Shown: positions 44,349-53,199 of the stretch, piece after piece | Layout of the letters: every line of letters starts with the position of its first letter | Numbering within the stretch: the first letter of the stretch is position 1 | NCBI GenBank assembly: GCA_945949085.1 | Contig: CAMFDJ010000016.1 | Location: forward strand, 1 to 64,000 | DNA from: an uncultured Lachnospiraceae bacterium | GTDB taxonomy: Bacteria; Bacillota; Clostridia; Lachnospirales; Lachnospiraceae | Reading direction: 5' to 3' | Length of the DNA stretch: 64,000 bases | Notes under the pieces: model-generated | What the model saw: only the letters and a program-made list of their open reading frames with translations | Database searches by the model: none | Told to the model about the DNA's origin: nothing | Made by a program: the position numbers and the translations under genes

Positions 44349-45320
44349 ATGAAAATGTTAAAAATCGGGAATGTTACGCTGGACAACCCCGTTATACTGG
44401 CTCCGATGGCAGGTGTTACAGACCTGCCTTTTCGTTTGCTGTGCAAAGAAAACGGCGCAGGGCTTTTGTGCATGGAGATGGTAAGTGCCAAGGCAATCTA
44501 TTACAACAATAAAAACACAGAGGCACTGATGGAAATCCACCCTAAGGAGCGGCCCGTCTCACTGCAGCTTTTTGGCAGTGATCCCACTATCATCAGCGAG
44601 ATGGCAAAGCGCATCGAAGAAAAACCGTTTGATATCCTGGATCTGAATATGGGCTGCCCGGTGCCGAAGGTGGTCAACAATGGTGAGGGTTCTGCACTCA
44701 TGAAAAACCCTCCCCTAATCAGAGAGATTTTGACAAAATGCGTCAAAGCGATTGAGAAGCCCGTGACAGTGAAGATCCGAAAAGGCTTTGATGAGGATCA
44801 TGTCAATGCGGTCGAGATTGCAAAGATTGCCGAGGACTGCGGCGTTTCTGCGATTGCCGTGCACGGCAGAACGAGAGAGCAGTATTATTCCGGCAAGGCG
44901 GACTGGGAAATCATTGCCCGTGTGAAGGAAGCGGTCTCTATTCCGGTCATTGGAAACGGAGATATCACGGACTGCGCATCGGCAGCGGAAATGTTCCGGC
45001 AGACAGGCTGTGACGGTATTATGATCGGCAGGGCGGCGAGAGGCAACCCGTTTATCTTCGGGCAGGTCGCAAAATACCTGGAGACCGGCGAGATACCGCC
45101 GGGACCTGACAGACAGACCCTGTGCGATACCGTGCTGCGCCATGCCGCACTGCAGCTGCAGTATAAAGGAGAATATACGGCTGTTCGTGAGATGCGCAAG
45201 CATATCGCATGGTATACCGTCGGGATGCCGCACTCCGCGAGGCTGCGACAAAGGGTTAACGAGATGGAGACGATGGGGGAGCTTGAGAGGAGCGTAAGAC
45301 AGATTTTTCTCGGAGAATAG
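44349..45320 (+). CDS. dusB: tRNA-dihydrouridine synthase, DusB type
   Basis: A 323-residue FMN-dependent enzyme that reduces uridines in tRNA to dihydrouridine. TIM-barrel motifs: 'PVILAPMAGVTDLPFRLLCK', 'QLFGSDP', 'DLNMGCPVPKVVNNGEGSAL' with the catalytic Cys in NMGCPVPK, 'VKIRKGFDEDH', 'AVHGRTREQYYSGKADW', 'GNGDITDC' and 'MIGRAARGNPFIF'. Standard length. Followed by the tandem-repeat tract. Confidence 0.96.
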   Translation: MKMLKIGNVTLDNPVILAPMAGVTDLPFRLLCKENGAGLLCMEMVSAKAIYYNNKNTEALMEIHPKERPVSLQLFGSDPTIISEMAKRIEEKPFDILDLNMGCPVPKVVNNGEGSALMKNPPLIREILTKCVKAIEKPVTVKIRKGFDEDHVNAVEIAKIAEDCGVSAIAVHGRTREQYYSGKADWEIIARVKEAVSIPVIGNGDITDCASAAEMFRQTGCDGIMIGRAARGNPFIFGQVAKYLETGEIPPGPDRQTLCDTVLRHAALQLQYKGEYTAVREMRKHIAWYTVGMPHSARLRQRVNEMETMGELERSVRQIFLGE

Positions 45321-45407
45321 GAAAGAACGGGTCAAAGCTGCATATAATCAAATCAAAGAGCATTTGTAACCTGTTTCTTGTAAAGCAACTTGTTGCCTGG
45401 GATTTAT

Positions 45408-45484
45408 GCGACATGTCTATCCGAGATGTATATGCGAGATGTATATGCGAAATGTATATCCGACATGTATATCCGTATGTATCT
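45408..45484 (+). repeat. 13-bp tandem repeat array (about six units)
   Basis: Units of 13 bp at 45408, 45421, 45434, 45447 and 45460 with the pattern (C/G)CGA(G/C/A)ATGT(A/C)TAT, then a 12-bp degenerate unit 45473-45484. A period of 13 shifts reading frame every unit, which argues against selection for a protein repeat. It lies in the gap between dusB and an uncharacterised gene. Confidence 0.9.
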
Positions 45485-45535
45485 GCGCCAGATACAAGAG
45501 GTTTTGCAACAGTCCGGTTTACAGAGGAGCATGGG

Positions 45536-46480
45536 ATGGAGCCTTACGAATTGTATTATATGTACCCGGTTTTGCGAGCAGATCCGGCAGGAACGCCTTG
45601 CGTGGCGGATGGTGAGAAGAGCTGCCGGATCGGGGACTATACGATAAGGGCACTGCCGTTTCGGGTTTCTGAACGGCAAAAAAAATATCTGATTGGCGGA
45701 AATGCTTTGTTGCAAGAGCTGTTCCGCTTTTTTTGTCTGCGAAAGAAAGTAAAAGGAAAGACATGCGTGGTGCTCTCCGAGAAAATGCAGGCGCTCTTGC
45801 CCGCTGTGCTTTGGTATCCGTGCATGAAAACAGATTTTCCGACGGATTTGCAGGAGGCATATGCCCTGCAGGCGCTTACATCTGTTCTGCAGGGACGCAG
45901 CGGTGAGAATAGCGACAGTGCCGGAGAGCAAGGCAGATCGTGTGCGCTCACGGTGACTGCGCCTTCGGAAGGGTTTTCGCAGGAACTGCTCACAGATTTG
46001 CTGCAAATCATGCAAAAGGCGATAGACGGAGAAAAAAACGCTTGCAATACACGGCGCAAAAACACCCGGACACAGATAACGGATCTTATGTTTTTCACCG
46101 ATGCAGAAGAAGAGAAGGAATGGATCGAGGATAAGATGGATGATTTCCTGGAGGAGACAGGCGTCGCGGGAATGTGCTACCTGATGGAGACGGAGACGGC
46201 GCAAATGAAACCGGACCGCCCGGGAATGCGGTCGGAACCAGCGATGATGACGGCAGCCAAAGAGGGAAGAGAATTGGGAAATCGATACGAAAAAGCAGAA
46301 TCATACAGGGTTCTTCTGGATTTTGCGGGAAGACCGCTTCGGGAGCTGTGGAATATCGATATCTACATTGACGCAGGCGGCAGAAAAAGCGGAAAAGAAA
46401 TCCGGAGACTGAAAGGGCGGCGCATAAGCGCCGTGAGCCTTAGAAATTACCTTGACAGAGCCTTTTACCCTACGTTATAA
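45536..46480 (+). CDS. uncharacterised protein
   Basis: A 314-residue soluble protein with no recognised family. Notable stretches are 'MEPYELYYMYPVLRADPAGT', 'LLQELFRFFCLRKKVKGKTC' and 'IDIYIDAGGRKSGKEIRRLK'. The frame stays open upstream through the tandem repeat (from 45413), but the ATG at 45536 has AGAGGAGC just before it and the upstream translation is repeat-derived. The last codons overlap the greA promoter. Confidence 0.7.
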   Translation: MEPYELYYMYPVLRADPAGTPCVADGEKSCRIGDYTIRALPFRVSERQKKYLIGGNALLQELFRFFCLRKKVKGKTCVVLSEKMQALLPAVLWYPCMKTDFPTDLQEAYALQALTSVLQGRSGENSDSAGEQGRSCALTVTAPSEGFSQELLTDLLQIMQKAIDGEKNACNTRRKNTRTQITDLMFFTDAEEEKEWIEDKMDDFLEETGVAGMCYLMETETAQMKPDRPGMRSEPAMMTAAKEGRELGNRYEKAESYRVLLDFAGRPLRELWNIDIYIDAGGRKSGKEIRRLKGRRISAVSLRNYLDRAFYPTL

Positions 46481-46481
46481 T
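46452..46481 (+). promoter_or_regulatory. sigma-A-type promoter for greA-lysS
   Basis: Consensus TTGACA (46452-46457), 18-bp spacer, TATAAT (46476-46481). The -10 contains the TAA stop codon of the upstream gene. Confidence 0.85.
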
Positions 46482-46540
46482 GTCTTAGTTAAAAAGGTGG
46501 ATAAGACTATCTGACTGCCTTGCATCAAGCATAAGAAAGG

Positions 46541-47035
46541 ATGAAAAACGTGGAAGCAAAGAAAAATATCTTGACCTATGAAGGTTTAAAGAAGTACGAA
46601 GAGGAATTAGAGCATTTAAAGGTCGTAACACGTAAGGAGATCGCACAGAAGATCAAAGAGGCGAGAGCACAGGGAGACTTATCCGAAAATGCAGAATATG
46701 ATGCAGCAAAAGATGAGCAGCGCGACGTGGAAGCCAGAATTGAAGAACTGGAGAAAATCTTAAAGAACGCAGAAGTCGTTGTAGAAGATGAAGTAGACTT
46801 AGACCGCATCAACATCGGATGTCGTGTTCTGATCAAGGATCTGGAATTCGACGAGGAATTAGAATACAAGATCGTTGGTTCTACAGAGGCCAACAGCTTA
46901 AAGGGGAAGATCAGTAATGAGTCACCGGTAGGCAAGGCTCTGATCGGAGCAAAGAAAGGTGAAATAGTCGAAGTGGAGGCACCGACAGGTGTTCTGAGAT
47001 ACGAAGTACTGGAAATTCAGAGAGCAGGAGCATAA
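46541..47035 (+). CDS. greA: transcription elongation factor GreA
   Basis: A 164-residue Gre factor that stimulates RNA polymerase to cleave backtracked transcripts. N-terminal coiled coil: '[20 protein letters not shown]', '[20 protein letters not shown]'-type segment (here [19 protein letters not shown]), with the acidic tip; C-terminal domain: '[20 protein letters not shown]'. A GTG at 46550 is better spaced from AAGAAAGG than the ATG at 46541, so the protein may start three residues later. Confidence 0.95.
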   Translation: MKNVEAKKNILTYEGLKKYEEELEHLKVVTRKEIAQKIKEARAQGDLSENAEYDAAKDEQRDVEARIEELEKILKNAEVVVEDEVDLDRINIGCRVLIKDLEFDEELEYKIVGSTEANSLKGKISNESPVGKALIGAKKGEIVEVEAPTGVLRYEVLEIQRAGA

Positions 47036-47039
47036 GAAC

Positions 47040-48662
47040 GTGGGAGAGAACAATCAGAATAAGCAAAAGAGTCAGCAGCCGCAGCAGGATTTGGGACAGC
47101 TCCTCAAGGTGCGCCGCGAAAAGCTTGCCAATCTGCAGCAGGCGGGCAAGGACCCTTTTCAGATTACAAAATTTGACCAGACACATCATACAGAGGAGGC
47201 AAAGAGCCTTTACAATGCACATGAGGCACAGATTCTTGCCGGCAGAGCAGCTGTGAACGTAGAAGGTCTTAGTGAAGAAGAAGCGAAGGATGCGATCAAT
47301 CAGGACTACAATGAGAGAAGAGAGATTATGGATGCTTCTCCGATCGTTGTCAAGATTGCAGGCCGTATGATGTTTAAGCGTGTGATGGGAAAAGCTTCTT
47401 TCTGTAATATTCAGGATTTACAGGGGAATATTCAGGTATACGTTGCAAGAGATGCCATCGGTGAAGAAACTTACGCGGATTTTAAGAAGGCAGACATCGG
47501 TGATATCTACGGTCTTTCCGGATTTTTGTTCCGCACAAAGACAGGCGAGATTTCCATCCATGCACAGGAGATGACCCTTCTTACAAAGAGTCTTCAGATT
47601 CTGCCGGAGAAATTCCATGGTCTGACGGATACCGACACACGTTATCGTCAGAGATATGTGGATTTGATTATGAATAAAGAGAGCAAAGAAGTATTTATCA
47701 AACGTTCTCAGATTATCAAAGAGATTCGTAACTTCCTTGCCGGACGTGATTTCATGGAGGTAGAGACACCGATGCTTGTTTCCAACGCAGGCGGTGCCGC
47801 AGCCAGACCATTTGAGACACATTATAATGCTTTGAATGAAGATGTAAAATTACGTATTTCCTTAGAATTATATTTAAAGAGACTGATTGTCGGAGGACTG
47901 GAAAGAGTCTATGAAATCGGACGAGTATTCAGAAATGAAGGAGTAGATACCAGACATAATCCGGAATTTACTCTGATGGAATTATATCAGGCATACACAG
48001 ATTATGAAGGAATGATGGAACTGACAGAGAGTATGTTCCGTTACCTTGCTGAAAAAGTATGTGGAAGCACAAAGTTTACCTACAATGGAATTGAACTCGA
48101 TTTTGGCAAGCCATTTGAGAGACTGACCATGAATGAGGCAATCAAGAAATATGCAGGAATCGATTTTGATGAAGTGCCGGATACAGAAGCTGCAAAAGCA
48201 CTGGCAAAAGAGCACCACATAGAATTCGAGGATCGCCATACCAAGGGTGATATCATCAACCTCTTCTTTGAAGAGTTCTGTGAGAAGGAGCTGATCCAGC
48301 CTACCTTTATCATGGATCATCCGATTGAGATTTCCCCTCTGACCAAGAAGAAACCTTCCGATCCGACCAAGGTAGAGCGTTTCGAATTGTTCATCAATAC
48401 ATGGGAGATGTGTAATGCTTACTCAGAATTGAACGACCCGATCGATCAGAGAGAACGTTTTGCAGCGCAGGATGCAGCATTTGAAGCAGGCGATGAGGAA
48501 GCCAACCACACCGATGAAGATTTCCTGAACGCACTGGAAATCGGTATGCCACCGACAGGCGGTATCGGCTACGGTATCGACAGACTCGTGATGCTGCTGA
48601 CAGATTCGCCGGCAATCAGAGATGTTTTGCTGTTCCCGACAATGAAGAGTTTGGATAAATAA
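47040..48662 (+). CDS. lysS: lysine--tRNA ligase
   Basis: A 540-residue class II aminoacyl-tRNA synthetase. The OB-fold anticodon-binding domain ('[20 protein letters not shown]') precedes the catalytic domain with motif 1 ('[20 protein letters not shown]'), motif 2 ('[20 protein letters not shown]', '[12 protein letters not shown]') and motif 3 ('[14 protein letters not shown]'). It starts with GTG at 47040, 4 bp after greA, and has a Q-rich N-terminal extension ('[20 protein letters not shown]') making it longer than the usual 490-510. Codons around 47840-48000 are more AT-rich than in the rest of the gene. Confidence 0.95.
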   Translation: MGENNQNKQKSQQPQQDLGQLLKVRREKLANLQQAGKDPFQITKFDQTHHTEEAKSLYNAHEAQILAGRAAVNVEGLSEEEAKDAINQDYNERREIMDASPIVVKIAGRMMFKRVMGKASFCNIQDLQGNIQVYVARDAIGEETYADFKKADIGDIYGLSGFLFRTKTGEISIHAQEMTLLTKSLQILPEKFHGLTDTDTRYRQRYVDLIMNKESKEVFIKRSQIIKEIRNFLAGRDFMEVETPMLVSNAGGAAARPFETHYNALNEDVKLRISLELYLKRLIVGGLERVYEIGRVFRNEGVDTRHNPEFTLMELYQAYTDYEGMMELTESMFRYLAEKVCGSTKFTYNGIELDFGKPFERLTMNEAIKKYAGIDFDEVPDTEAAKALAKEHHIEFEDRHTKGDIINLFFEEFCEKELIQPTFIMDHPIEISPLTKKKPSDPTKVERFELFINTWEMCNAYSELNDPIDQRERFAAQDAAFEAGDEEANHTDEDFLNALEIGMPPTGGIGYGIDRLVMLLTDSPAIRDVLLFPTMKSLDK

Positions 48663-48797
48663 ACCCAGTAAAATCAAGGGTTCCGAGCCTATCAAAAATA
48701 TTTTACTACAAAATTACTACAAATATCACTCAAAATATGCTGGGATGTGCAGTGATTTGCATACCCTAAATGGCAAAAATAGATGATTTTACACGTT
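48663..48797. other. island boundary candidate after lysS
   Basis: AT-rich stretch with a direct repeat TTACTACAAA (48703-48712 and 48714-48723). Gene content changes from housekeeping to accessory here. No integrase gene is visible nearby, so an att site is only a suggestion. Confidence 0.35.
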
Positions 48798-48835
48798 AAA
48801 GAACACTTTCATTAGTTTGAAAGTGTTCTTTTTTT
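48798..48835 (+). terminator. strong intrinsic terminator
   Basis: AAAGAACACTTTC (48798-48810) pairs perfectly with GAAAGTGTTCTTT (48819-48831), followed by a T run. Confidence 0.88.
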
Positions 48836-48942
48836 GCATCATATAATCAAATTTTTGAAAAAAAGAGGTTTTTTACTAAATGAAGTTCATTGTAAACAAG
48901 TATTTTGAGAAATTTATTGTAGAAAAGTAGGAGGAATTTACT

Positions 48943-49728
48943 ATGGGAAAAATTATAACAGTCGCAAACCAGAAAGGCGGAGTCGGAAAAACGACCACTG
49001 CGGTAAATTTAGGTATTGGTTTAGCTAATAAAGGAAAGAAGGTTTTATTAATGGATGCGGATCCCCAAGGAAGCTTAACAATCAGTTTAGGTTACCGTGA
49101 ACCGGATAAATTATCAGTAACATTAGCAAACAAATTGATTGCGGTTATCAATGAAGAAGAATTCAACCCGTATGAGGGCATTTTGCACCATGAGGAGGGT
49201 GTGGATATTCTCCCGGCAAACATTGCGTTATCAGGTCTGGAAGTATCTATTGTAAATGTGTTTGCCAGAGAAATGTTGCTTAGGGAATACGTTGAAATGA
49301 TTCGGAACGATTATGACTACATCATTATTGATTGTATGCCATCCCTTGGAATGCTTACCATTAATGCTCTTGCTTGTGCGGATACGGTGCTGATTCCGGT
49401 ACAGGCGGCATATCTTCCGGTAAAAGGTTTACAGCAGCTTATTCGCACGATTACACGAGTAAAGAGACAATTGAATACGAAGTTAGAGTTAGAAGGTATC
49501 CTGCTTACAATGGTGGATTATCGAACGAATTATGCAAAGGACATAGCAGACATGGTTCATTCGGCTTATGAAGAGGCATTTCGTTTCTTTGAAAGTGAAA
49601 TTCCCATTTCGGTTCGTGCAGCAGAAACGAGCATAGAGGGAACAAGTATTTATATGCATAATCCGTCAGGAAAGGTTGCAAAAGCATACGAGAATTTGAC
49701 CAAGGAGGTAATCGCCAATGAAAACTAG
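48943..49728 (+). CDS. ParA family ATPase
   Basis: A 261-residue ParA/Soj-type partition ATPase. 'VANQKGGVGKTTTAVNLGIG' is the deviant Walker A; 'LLMDADPQGSLTISLGY' and 'YIIIDCMPSLGMLTINALAC' are the other ATPase motifs. AGGAGG precedes the ATG. It overlaps the parB gene by 11 bp. ParA-ParB pairs away from the origin usually belong to plasmids, integrative elements or phages. Confidence 0.93.
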   Translation: MGKIITVANQKGGVGKTTTAVNLGIGLANKGKKVLLMDADPQGSLTISLGYREPDKLSVTLANKLIAVINEEEFNPYEGILHHEEGVDILPANIALSGLEVSIVNVFAREMLLREYVEMIRNDYDYIIIDCMPSLGMLTINALACADTVLIPVQAAYLPVKGLQQLIRTITRVKRQLNTKLELEGILLTMVDYRTNYAKDIADMVHSAYEEAFRFFESEIPISVRAAETSIEGTSIYMHNPSGKVAKAYENLTKEVIANEN

Positions 49729-50659
49729 ATCAGGGAAACCGGTACATTTAATCGGTTATGAAGAATTGTTATCCGTACCAACCATTGCAGGAGCAAGTGA
49801 TATTCCGCTAGAGCAGTTACATGAATTTAAGAATCATCCCTTCCATGTGGTTGAGGATGAAGCGATGATGGAATTAGTGGAGTCTATCAAGACAAACGGA
49901 ATTTTATCTCCGGCGATTGCAAGAAGACGCCCGGAGGGTGGCTTCGAATTGATATCCGGGCATAGAAGAAAACATGCGGCAAAGCTTGCAGGATTAGAAA
50001 AAATGCCGGTGTTCGTAAAGGAGATGACCGATGATGAAGCGGTTATCGTTATGGTGGATGCGAACATTCAAAGAGAGGAGATACTGCCAAGCGAAAGAGC
50101 ATTTGCGTTTAAGATGAAGATGGAAGCAATGAGCCATCAAGGTGCAACTTCTCGACATGATGTCGCGAAGTCAGTGAACGAAAAATCTAAAACTTCTCGA
50201 CACAATGTCGGGAAGTTAGCAACAACAACTGCAGATGAAATAGGAAAAGCATACGGTGTTTCAGGAAGACAGGTTCAAAGATATATTCGCTTGACATCGT
50301 TAATACCAGAATTGTTGAACATGGTTGATAATAAGAAAATCAATTTCATCAACGCAGTAGACATCTCCTTCTTTCCAGAGGATGCACAGCGTGAAATATA
50401 TGATTATATCTCAAAGAAAAATAAATTGACTAAGGACAAAATAGGAAAGATTAAAAATGCATTCAGCACGAATGAAGATTTGTCTGTGGATGAGATTCGG
50501 GCAATCCTCTACGAAAAATCCAACACAGTCAAACAGGTATATTTCTCACTAACAGAAACCCAGATTGCTTCCTATTTCCCGAAAGGATATACCATGCAGC
50601 AGATGGAAGAAGTGATACTTACACTATTGGATGAATGGAGCAAAAAAGAAAAGAGGTAA
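49718..50659 (+). CDS. ParB-family DNA-binding partition protein
   Basis: A 313-residue ParB/Spo0J-family protein. The N-terminal CTPase-type domain reads 'LVESIKTNGILSPAIARRRP', 'ELISGHRRKHAAKLAGL' and 'VMVDANIQREEILPSERAFA'; GHRRKHA is the GxxRxxA-type motif. The helix-turn-helix is 'IGKAYGVSGRQVQRYIRLT'. A 15-residue near-repeat (TSRHDVAK / TSRHNVGK) falls between the two, encoded by two palindromes listed separately. Works with the overlapping upstream ParA. Confidence 0.9.
   Translation: MKTRSGKPVHLIGYEELLSVPTIAGASDIPLEQLHEFKNHPFHVVEDEAMMELVESIKTNGILSPAIARRRPEGGFELISGHRRKHAAKLAGLEKMPVFVKEMTDDEAVIVMVDANIQREEILPSERAFAFKMKMEAMSHQGATSRHDVAKSVNEKSKTSRHNVGKLATTTADEIGKAYGVSGRQVQRYIRLTSLIPELLNMVDNKKINFINAVDISFFPEDAQREIYDYISKKNKLTKDKIGKIKNAFSTNEDLSVDEIRAILYEKSNTVKQVYFSLTETQIASYFPKGYTMQQMEEVILTLLDEWSKKEKR
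50147..50216 (+). repeat. two 25-bp imperfect palindromes inside parB
   Basis: Copies at 50147-50171 and 50192-50216 share ACTTCTCGACA..ATGTCG.GAAGT and each is nearly self-complementary around its centre. They are exactly 45 bp apart. They could be ParB-binding (parS-like) sites within the coding sequence. Confidence 0.75.
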
Positions 50660-50664
50660 TGCAG

Positions 50665-52026
50665 ATGATTCTTGATTGTACGAAAAAATATCTGGCTGAC
50701 GGTTACCCGGAACTGGTTAAGGAATGGTCAGATAAAAATGGAGATTTAAAACCAGACAAGGTAACATATGGTTCTAACAAAATTGTCTGGTGGAAAGGTA
50801 ACTGCGGTCACGAATGGGAAATGTCAGTCAAGAGTCGCACAATGGGGCAGGGATGCCCCTATTGTGCAGGCGTAAGAGTGTTGATTGGCGATAACGACCT
50901 TGCGACAATATGTCCGCACTTAGCCGACGAATGGTCGGATAAAAATGAAGATTACAAGCCCACGGATTTTACAGCAGGTTCCTCAAAGAAAGTTTGGTGG
51001 AAATGCAAAGAGGGGCATGAATGGGAAGCAGTCATTAAAAACAGAGTGAATGGAAGTACTTGTCCATATTGCAGCCACAGAAAGGTTCTTGCCGGTGTCA
51101 ATGATTTGGCAACAGTACGACCGGAGCTTGCGCTAGACTGGTCTCCTAGAAATGGTAAATTAAAAGCGGATATGGTTTCTGAATTTTCTAACAGGAAAGT
51201 ATGGTGGAAATGTCATGTTTGCGGATATGAGTGGAAATCCCTGATTAGTGCCAGATCGGGCGGAGTGAAATGTCTTTGTTGTAGCGGATATGTTACGGTT
51301 TCTGGGAAAAATGATTTAAGTATTACGCACCCTGTTCTTGCAAAAGAATGGTCTGATAGTAACGAAAGAGGAGTAAACGAATATCAGAGTAACAGCCGTG
51401 AATATGTATGGTGGCAGTGTTCCACTTGCGGTTATAAATGGAAAGCTATGATTTATAATCGCGTTCAAGGAAAGTGTGAATGTCCGGCTTGCAAGAGAGC
51501 AAAACAAATAGAGAAAGCTGTCATAAAGGAAAAATACCTGATTGATATACGGAAATTTGAGAAACATTTACGCGAGGTTTGTCTTATGTACTATTTTGAT
51601 AAAGCCGGCTATGAATTGATGGAACAGGATGATAGTATAATCGGTGTCGGACTTGAATTTTACTGTAAAGAATTAAATGTGGCAGTGATTTTATCCAGAC
51701 CGTTCCATGAGACGATACACGGACACCGGATTGAGAATGCAAAGAATGACTTGTGCAGAAAAAATAATATTCGTCTTATTCGTATTCTGGAAGCCGGTTG
51801 CCGGACTTATGACAATTGCATGTGCCTTCAATGTGATGATGAAAGCTTAGAGTCATATGATTGGGCTTTGATTTCATTGTTTAATGCTCTTGGAATAGCA
51901 ATGAGTGTTGATTGTGAACGGGATATGCGGGAAATGTTTATGTGGTATCAGAAATATTTGGATGGATTGTATCTTCTCATGAATAAAACGGCAGAGAAGA
52001 AAAAAGAGATTGTTAGGGAACTATGA
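50665..52026 (+). CDS. treble-clef zinc-finger repeat protein with C-terminal nuclease-like domain
   Basis: A 453-residue protein. The first 290 residues hold four repeats of about 65-70 residues of the zinc-ribbon/treble-clef type (DUF4379-like), each with 'EWSDKN', 'KVWWKC..GHEWE' and 'CPYC' or 'CLCC' motifs (examples 'KIVWWKGNCGHEWEMSVKSR', 'KVWWKCKEGHEWEAVIKNRV'). The C-terminal part (about 310-420) resembles a Vsr/PDDEXK-type fold: 'GVGLEFYCKELNVAVILSRP', 'HRIENAKNDLCRKNNIRLIR'. Such architecture suggests DNA binding and cleavage, but the catalytic residues are not certain. It is coupled to parB; ATG 50665 follows AAGAGG. Confidence 0.78.
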   Translation: MILDCTKKYLADGYPELVKEWSDKNGDLKPDKVTYGSNKIVWWKGNCGHEWEMSVKSRTMGQGCPYCAGVRVLIGDNDLATICPHLADEWSDKNEDYKPTDFTAGSSKKVWWKCKEGHEWEAVIKNRVNGSTCPYCSHRKVLAGVNDLATVRPELALDWSPRNGKLKADMVSEFSNRKVWWKCHVCGYEWKSLISARSGGVKCLCCSGYVTVSGKNDLSITHPVLAKEWSDSNERGVNEYQSNSREYVWWQCSTCGYKWKAMIYNRVQGKCECPACKRAKQIEKAVIKEKYLIDIRKFEKHLREVCLMYYFDKAGYELMEQDDSIIGVGLEFYCKELNVAVILSRPFHETIHGHRIENAKNDLCRKNNIRLIRILEAGCRTYDNCMCLQCDDESLESYDWALISLFNALGIAMSVDCERDMREMFMWYQKYLDGLYLLMNKTAEKKKEIVREL

Positions 52027-52051
52027 TTTACAAATGCATTATGCTGTTAGT

Positions 52052-52096
52052 AAACAGTGACGGGTGGACGATGTGCTGCCCGTCACTGTTTTTTTA
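52052..52096. terminator. bidirectional terminator
   Basis: AAACAGTGACGGG (52052-52064) pairs perfectly with CCCGTCACTGTTT (52079-52091), with T's after and A's before. It serves the convergent zinc-finger and LytTR-type genes. Confidence 0.85.
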
Positions 52097-52879
52097 CGTC
52101 TCCGTTTCTTTCGTATCGCTTTCTTCCGTCGCCTCTCCCTCTTTGCCATCCACCTTCACATCCTCCGGAAGCAGCACACAGGCACAATACCCCGGCTCCG
52201 GCTGGTAGCAATGAATAGTAAGCTGCTTTTTAATCTCCGGGCTAAAGTCATACAGCGTGTGCGAAACCCCGTTTAAGGCAACATCTGCATAAGAAATCAG
52301 CCACTTACGGTCACCGTTTTTGAATACTTCATAAAAGGAATGATTCACCATATCCTCCACAGGGACACCTTCCACCACCGCCATATGCTTGTTGCAGTAG
52401 CGGAAAATGAAATCAATGCCGTGTCCGTTTTCATCAAATACAAGCTCAATGATACAGTATGCCACCGGCATGTCCTCTATCAGGGTACATTTTTCAAGAA
52501 GTGTCAAGGGCATCATTGTTTCCACATCAATCCAATCAAGCGGTGGTGGAGACAGCTCACGTTTAACCCCGAGAGCCTTTCGGATTCTCTTGTGTGCAGC
52601 AAGACTTCGTGTAGTACCCTTATAGGTTCTGCCATCCATCATAGTATAGATGCCATCGTCACCGATGGCGACAATCGCAGACTTACGTACTGCAATGCCC
52701 TTACGGATGACAAGAAATTCATCCTCAGGCAGAATCTTTTCAATCTGATAAAAGCGGGCGGTAGACTTTACCTCCTCGCCATCGTCTAAACAGAGCACCG
52801 TCTTATCCCCCGAACGATAGGTCGATAAGATATGCTCTGGTTCAATATCATGGATTGTCAAATATTTTCTTCTTGCCAT
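52094..52879 (-). CDS. LytTR-like DNA-binding protein with PAS-like C-terminal domain
   Basis: A 261-residue protein. Residues about 1-105 resemble a LytTR DNA-binding domain ('FYQIEKILPEDEFLVIRKGI', 'AVRKSAIVAIGDDGIYTMMD', 'TTRSLAAHKRIRKALG'). Residues about 120-240 look like a PAS-type sensor ('EDMPVAYCIIELVFDENGHG', 'GIDFIFRYCNKHMAVVEGVP', 'SFYEVFKNGDRKWLISYADV'). The tail is Glu/Thr-rich. It is divergent from the large secreted protein and probably regulates it or itself. Confidence 0.75.
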   Translation of the reverse strand: MARRKYLTIHDIEPEHILSTYRSGDKTVLCLDDGEEVKSTARFYQIEKILPEDEFLVIRKGIAVRKSAIVAIGDDGIYTMMDGRTYKGTTRSLAAHKRIRKALGVKRELSPPPLDWIDVETMMPLTLLEKCTLIEDMPVAYCIIELVFDENGHGIDFIFRYCNKHMAVVEGVPVEDMVNHSFYEVFKNGDRKWLISYADVALNGVSHTLYDFSPEIKKQLTIHCYQPEPGYCACVLLPEDVKVDGKEGEATEESDTKETET

Positions 52880-53199
52880 AGTAAACCTCCCTCAAAAATA
52901 AAAGTAACATTTGGGTGCCGACAGGTCTGTTTTTTTGATTTTACTCCTTATTCACATAAAATGCAAATAAAATTAGCGATTTATGTAAGAAAAGAGAGAT
53001 ATATCGATAAATTACATGAGTTTTATCGAAGTATCCAAGGAAAGTACAGAAAAATGCCAAAACCCGAGCGAAAAAGATTGTCATGCAAGGAAATGTTTGG
53101 TAGAATAGAATCAAATGGGTAATTTGTAGCAATCCCATATCTGATAGAGTAACACGTAGTTGCGTATTAGAATTTTTTTGATTAGGAGATGATATTAAC
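52880..53199. other. divergent intergenic region upstream of the GLUG-repeat gene
   Basis: 320 bp. It holds the promoter listed at 53078-53106 and, further upstream, the presumed promoter of the LytTR-like gene. A short open frame (52963-53122, 52 codons, charged, ending 'EMFGRIESNG') has no ribosome binding site; it could be a gene remnant. No convincing LytTR direct-repeat pair was found. Confidence 0.5.
53078..53106 (+). promoter_or_regulatory. sigma-A-type promoter for the GLUG gene and RiPP-like operon
   Basis: TTGTCA (53078-53083), 17-bp spacer, TAGAAT (53101-53106), 94 bp before the start codon. Confidence 0.6.

Noticed and set aside
45408..45484. CRISPR array
   Set aside because: Units are contiguous without spacers and no cas gene is present.
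45413..45535. Extension of the uncharacterised 45536 gene upstream through the tandem repeat
   Set aside because: The 13-bp period makes the peptide repeat artificial, and a good ribosome binding site lies right before the ATG at 45536.
48679..48692. tRNA-like GGTTCCGAGCC motif after lysS
   Set aside because: Only a T-arm-like string; no acceptor stem, D arm or anticodon arm could be drawn around it.
52832..53122. 96-codon forward frame upstream of the GLUG gene
   Set aside because: Starts inside the divergent regulator gene, lacks a ribosome binding site and runs through the promoter; only the last 52 codons look protein-like, at most a remnant.
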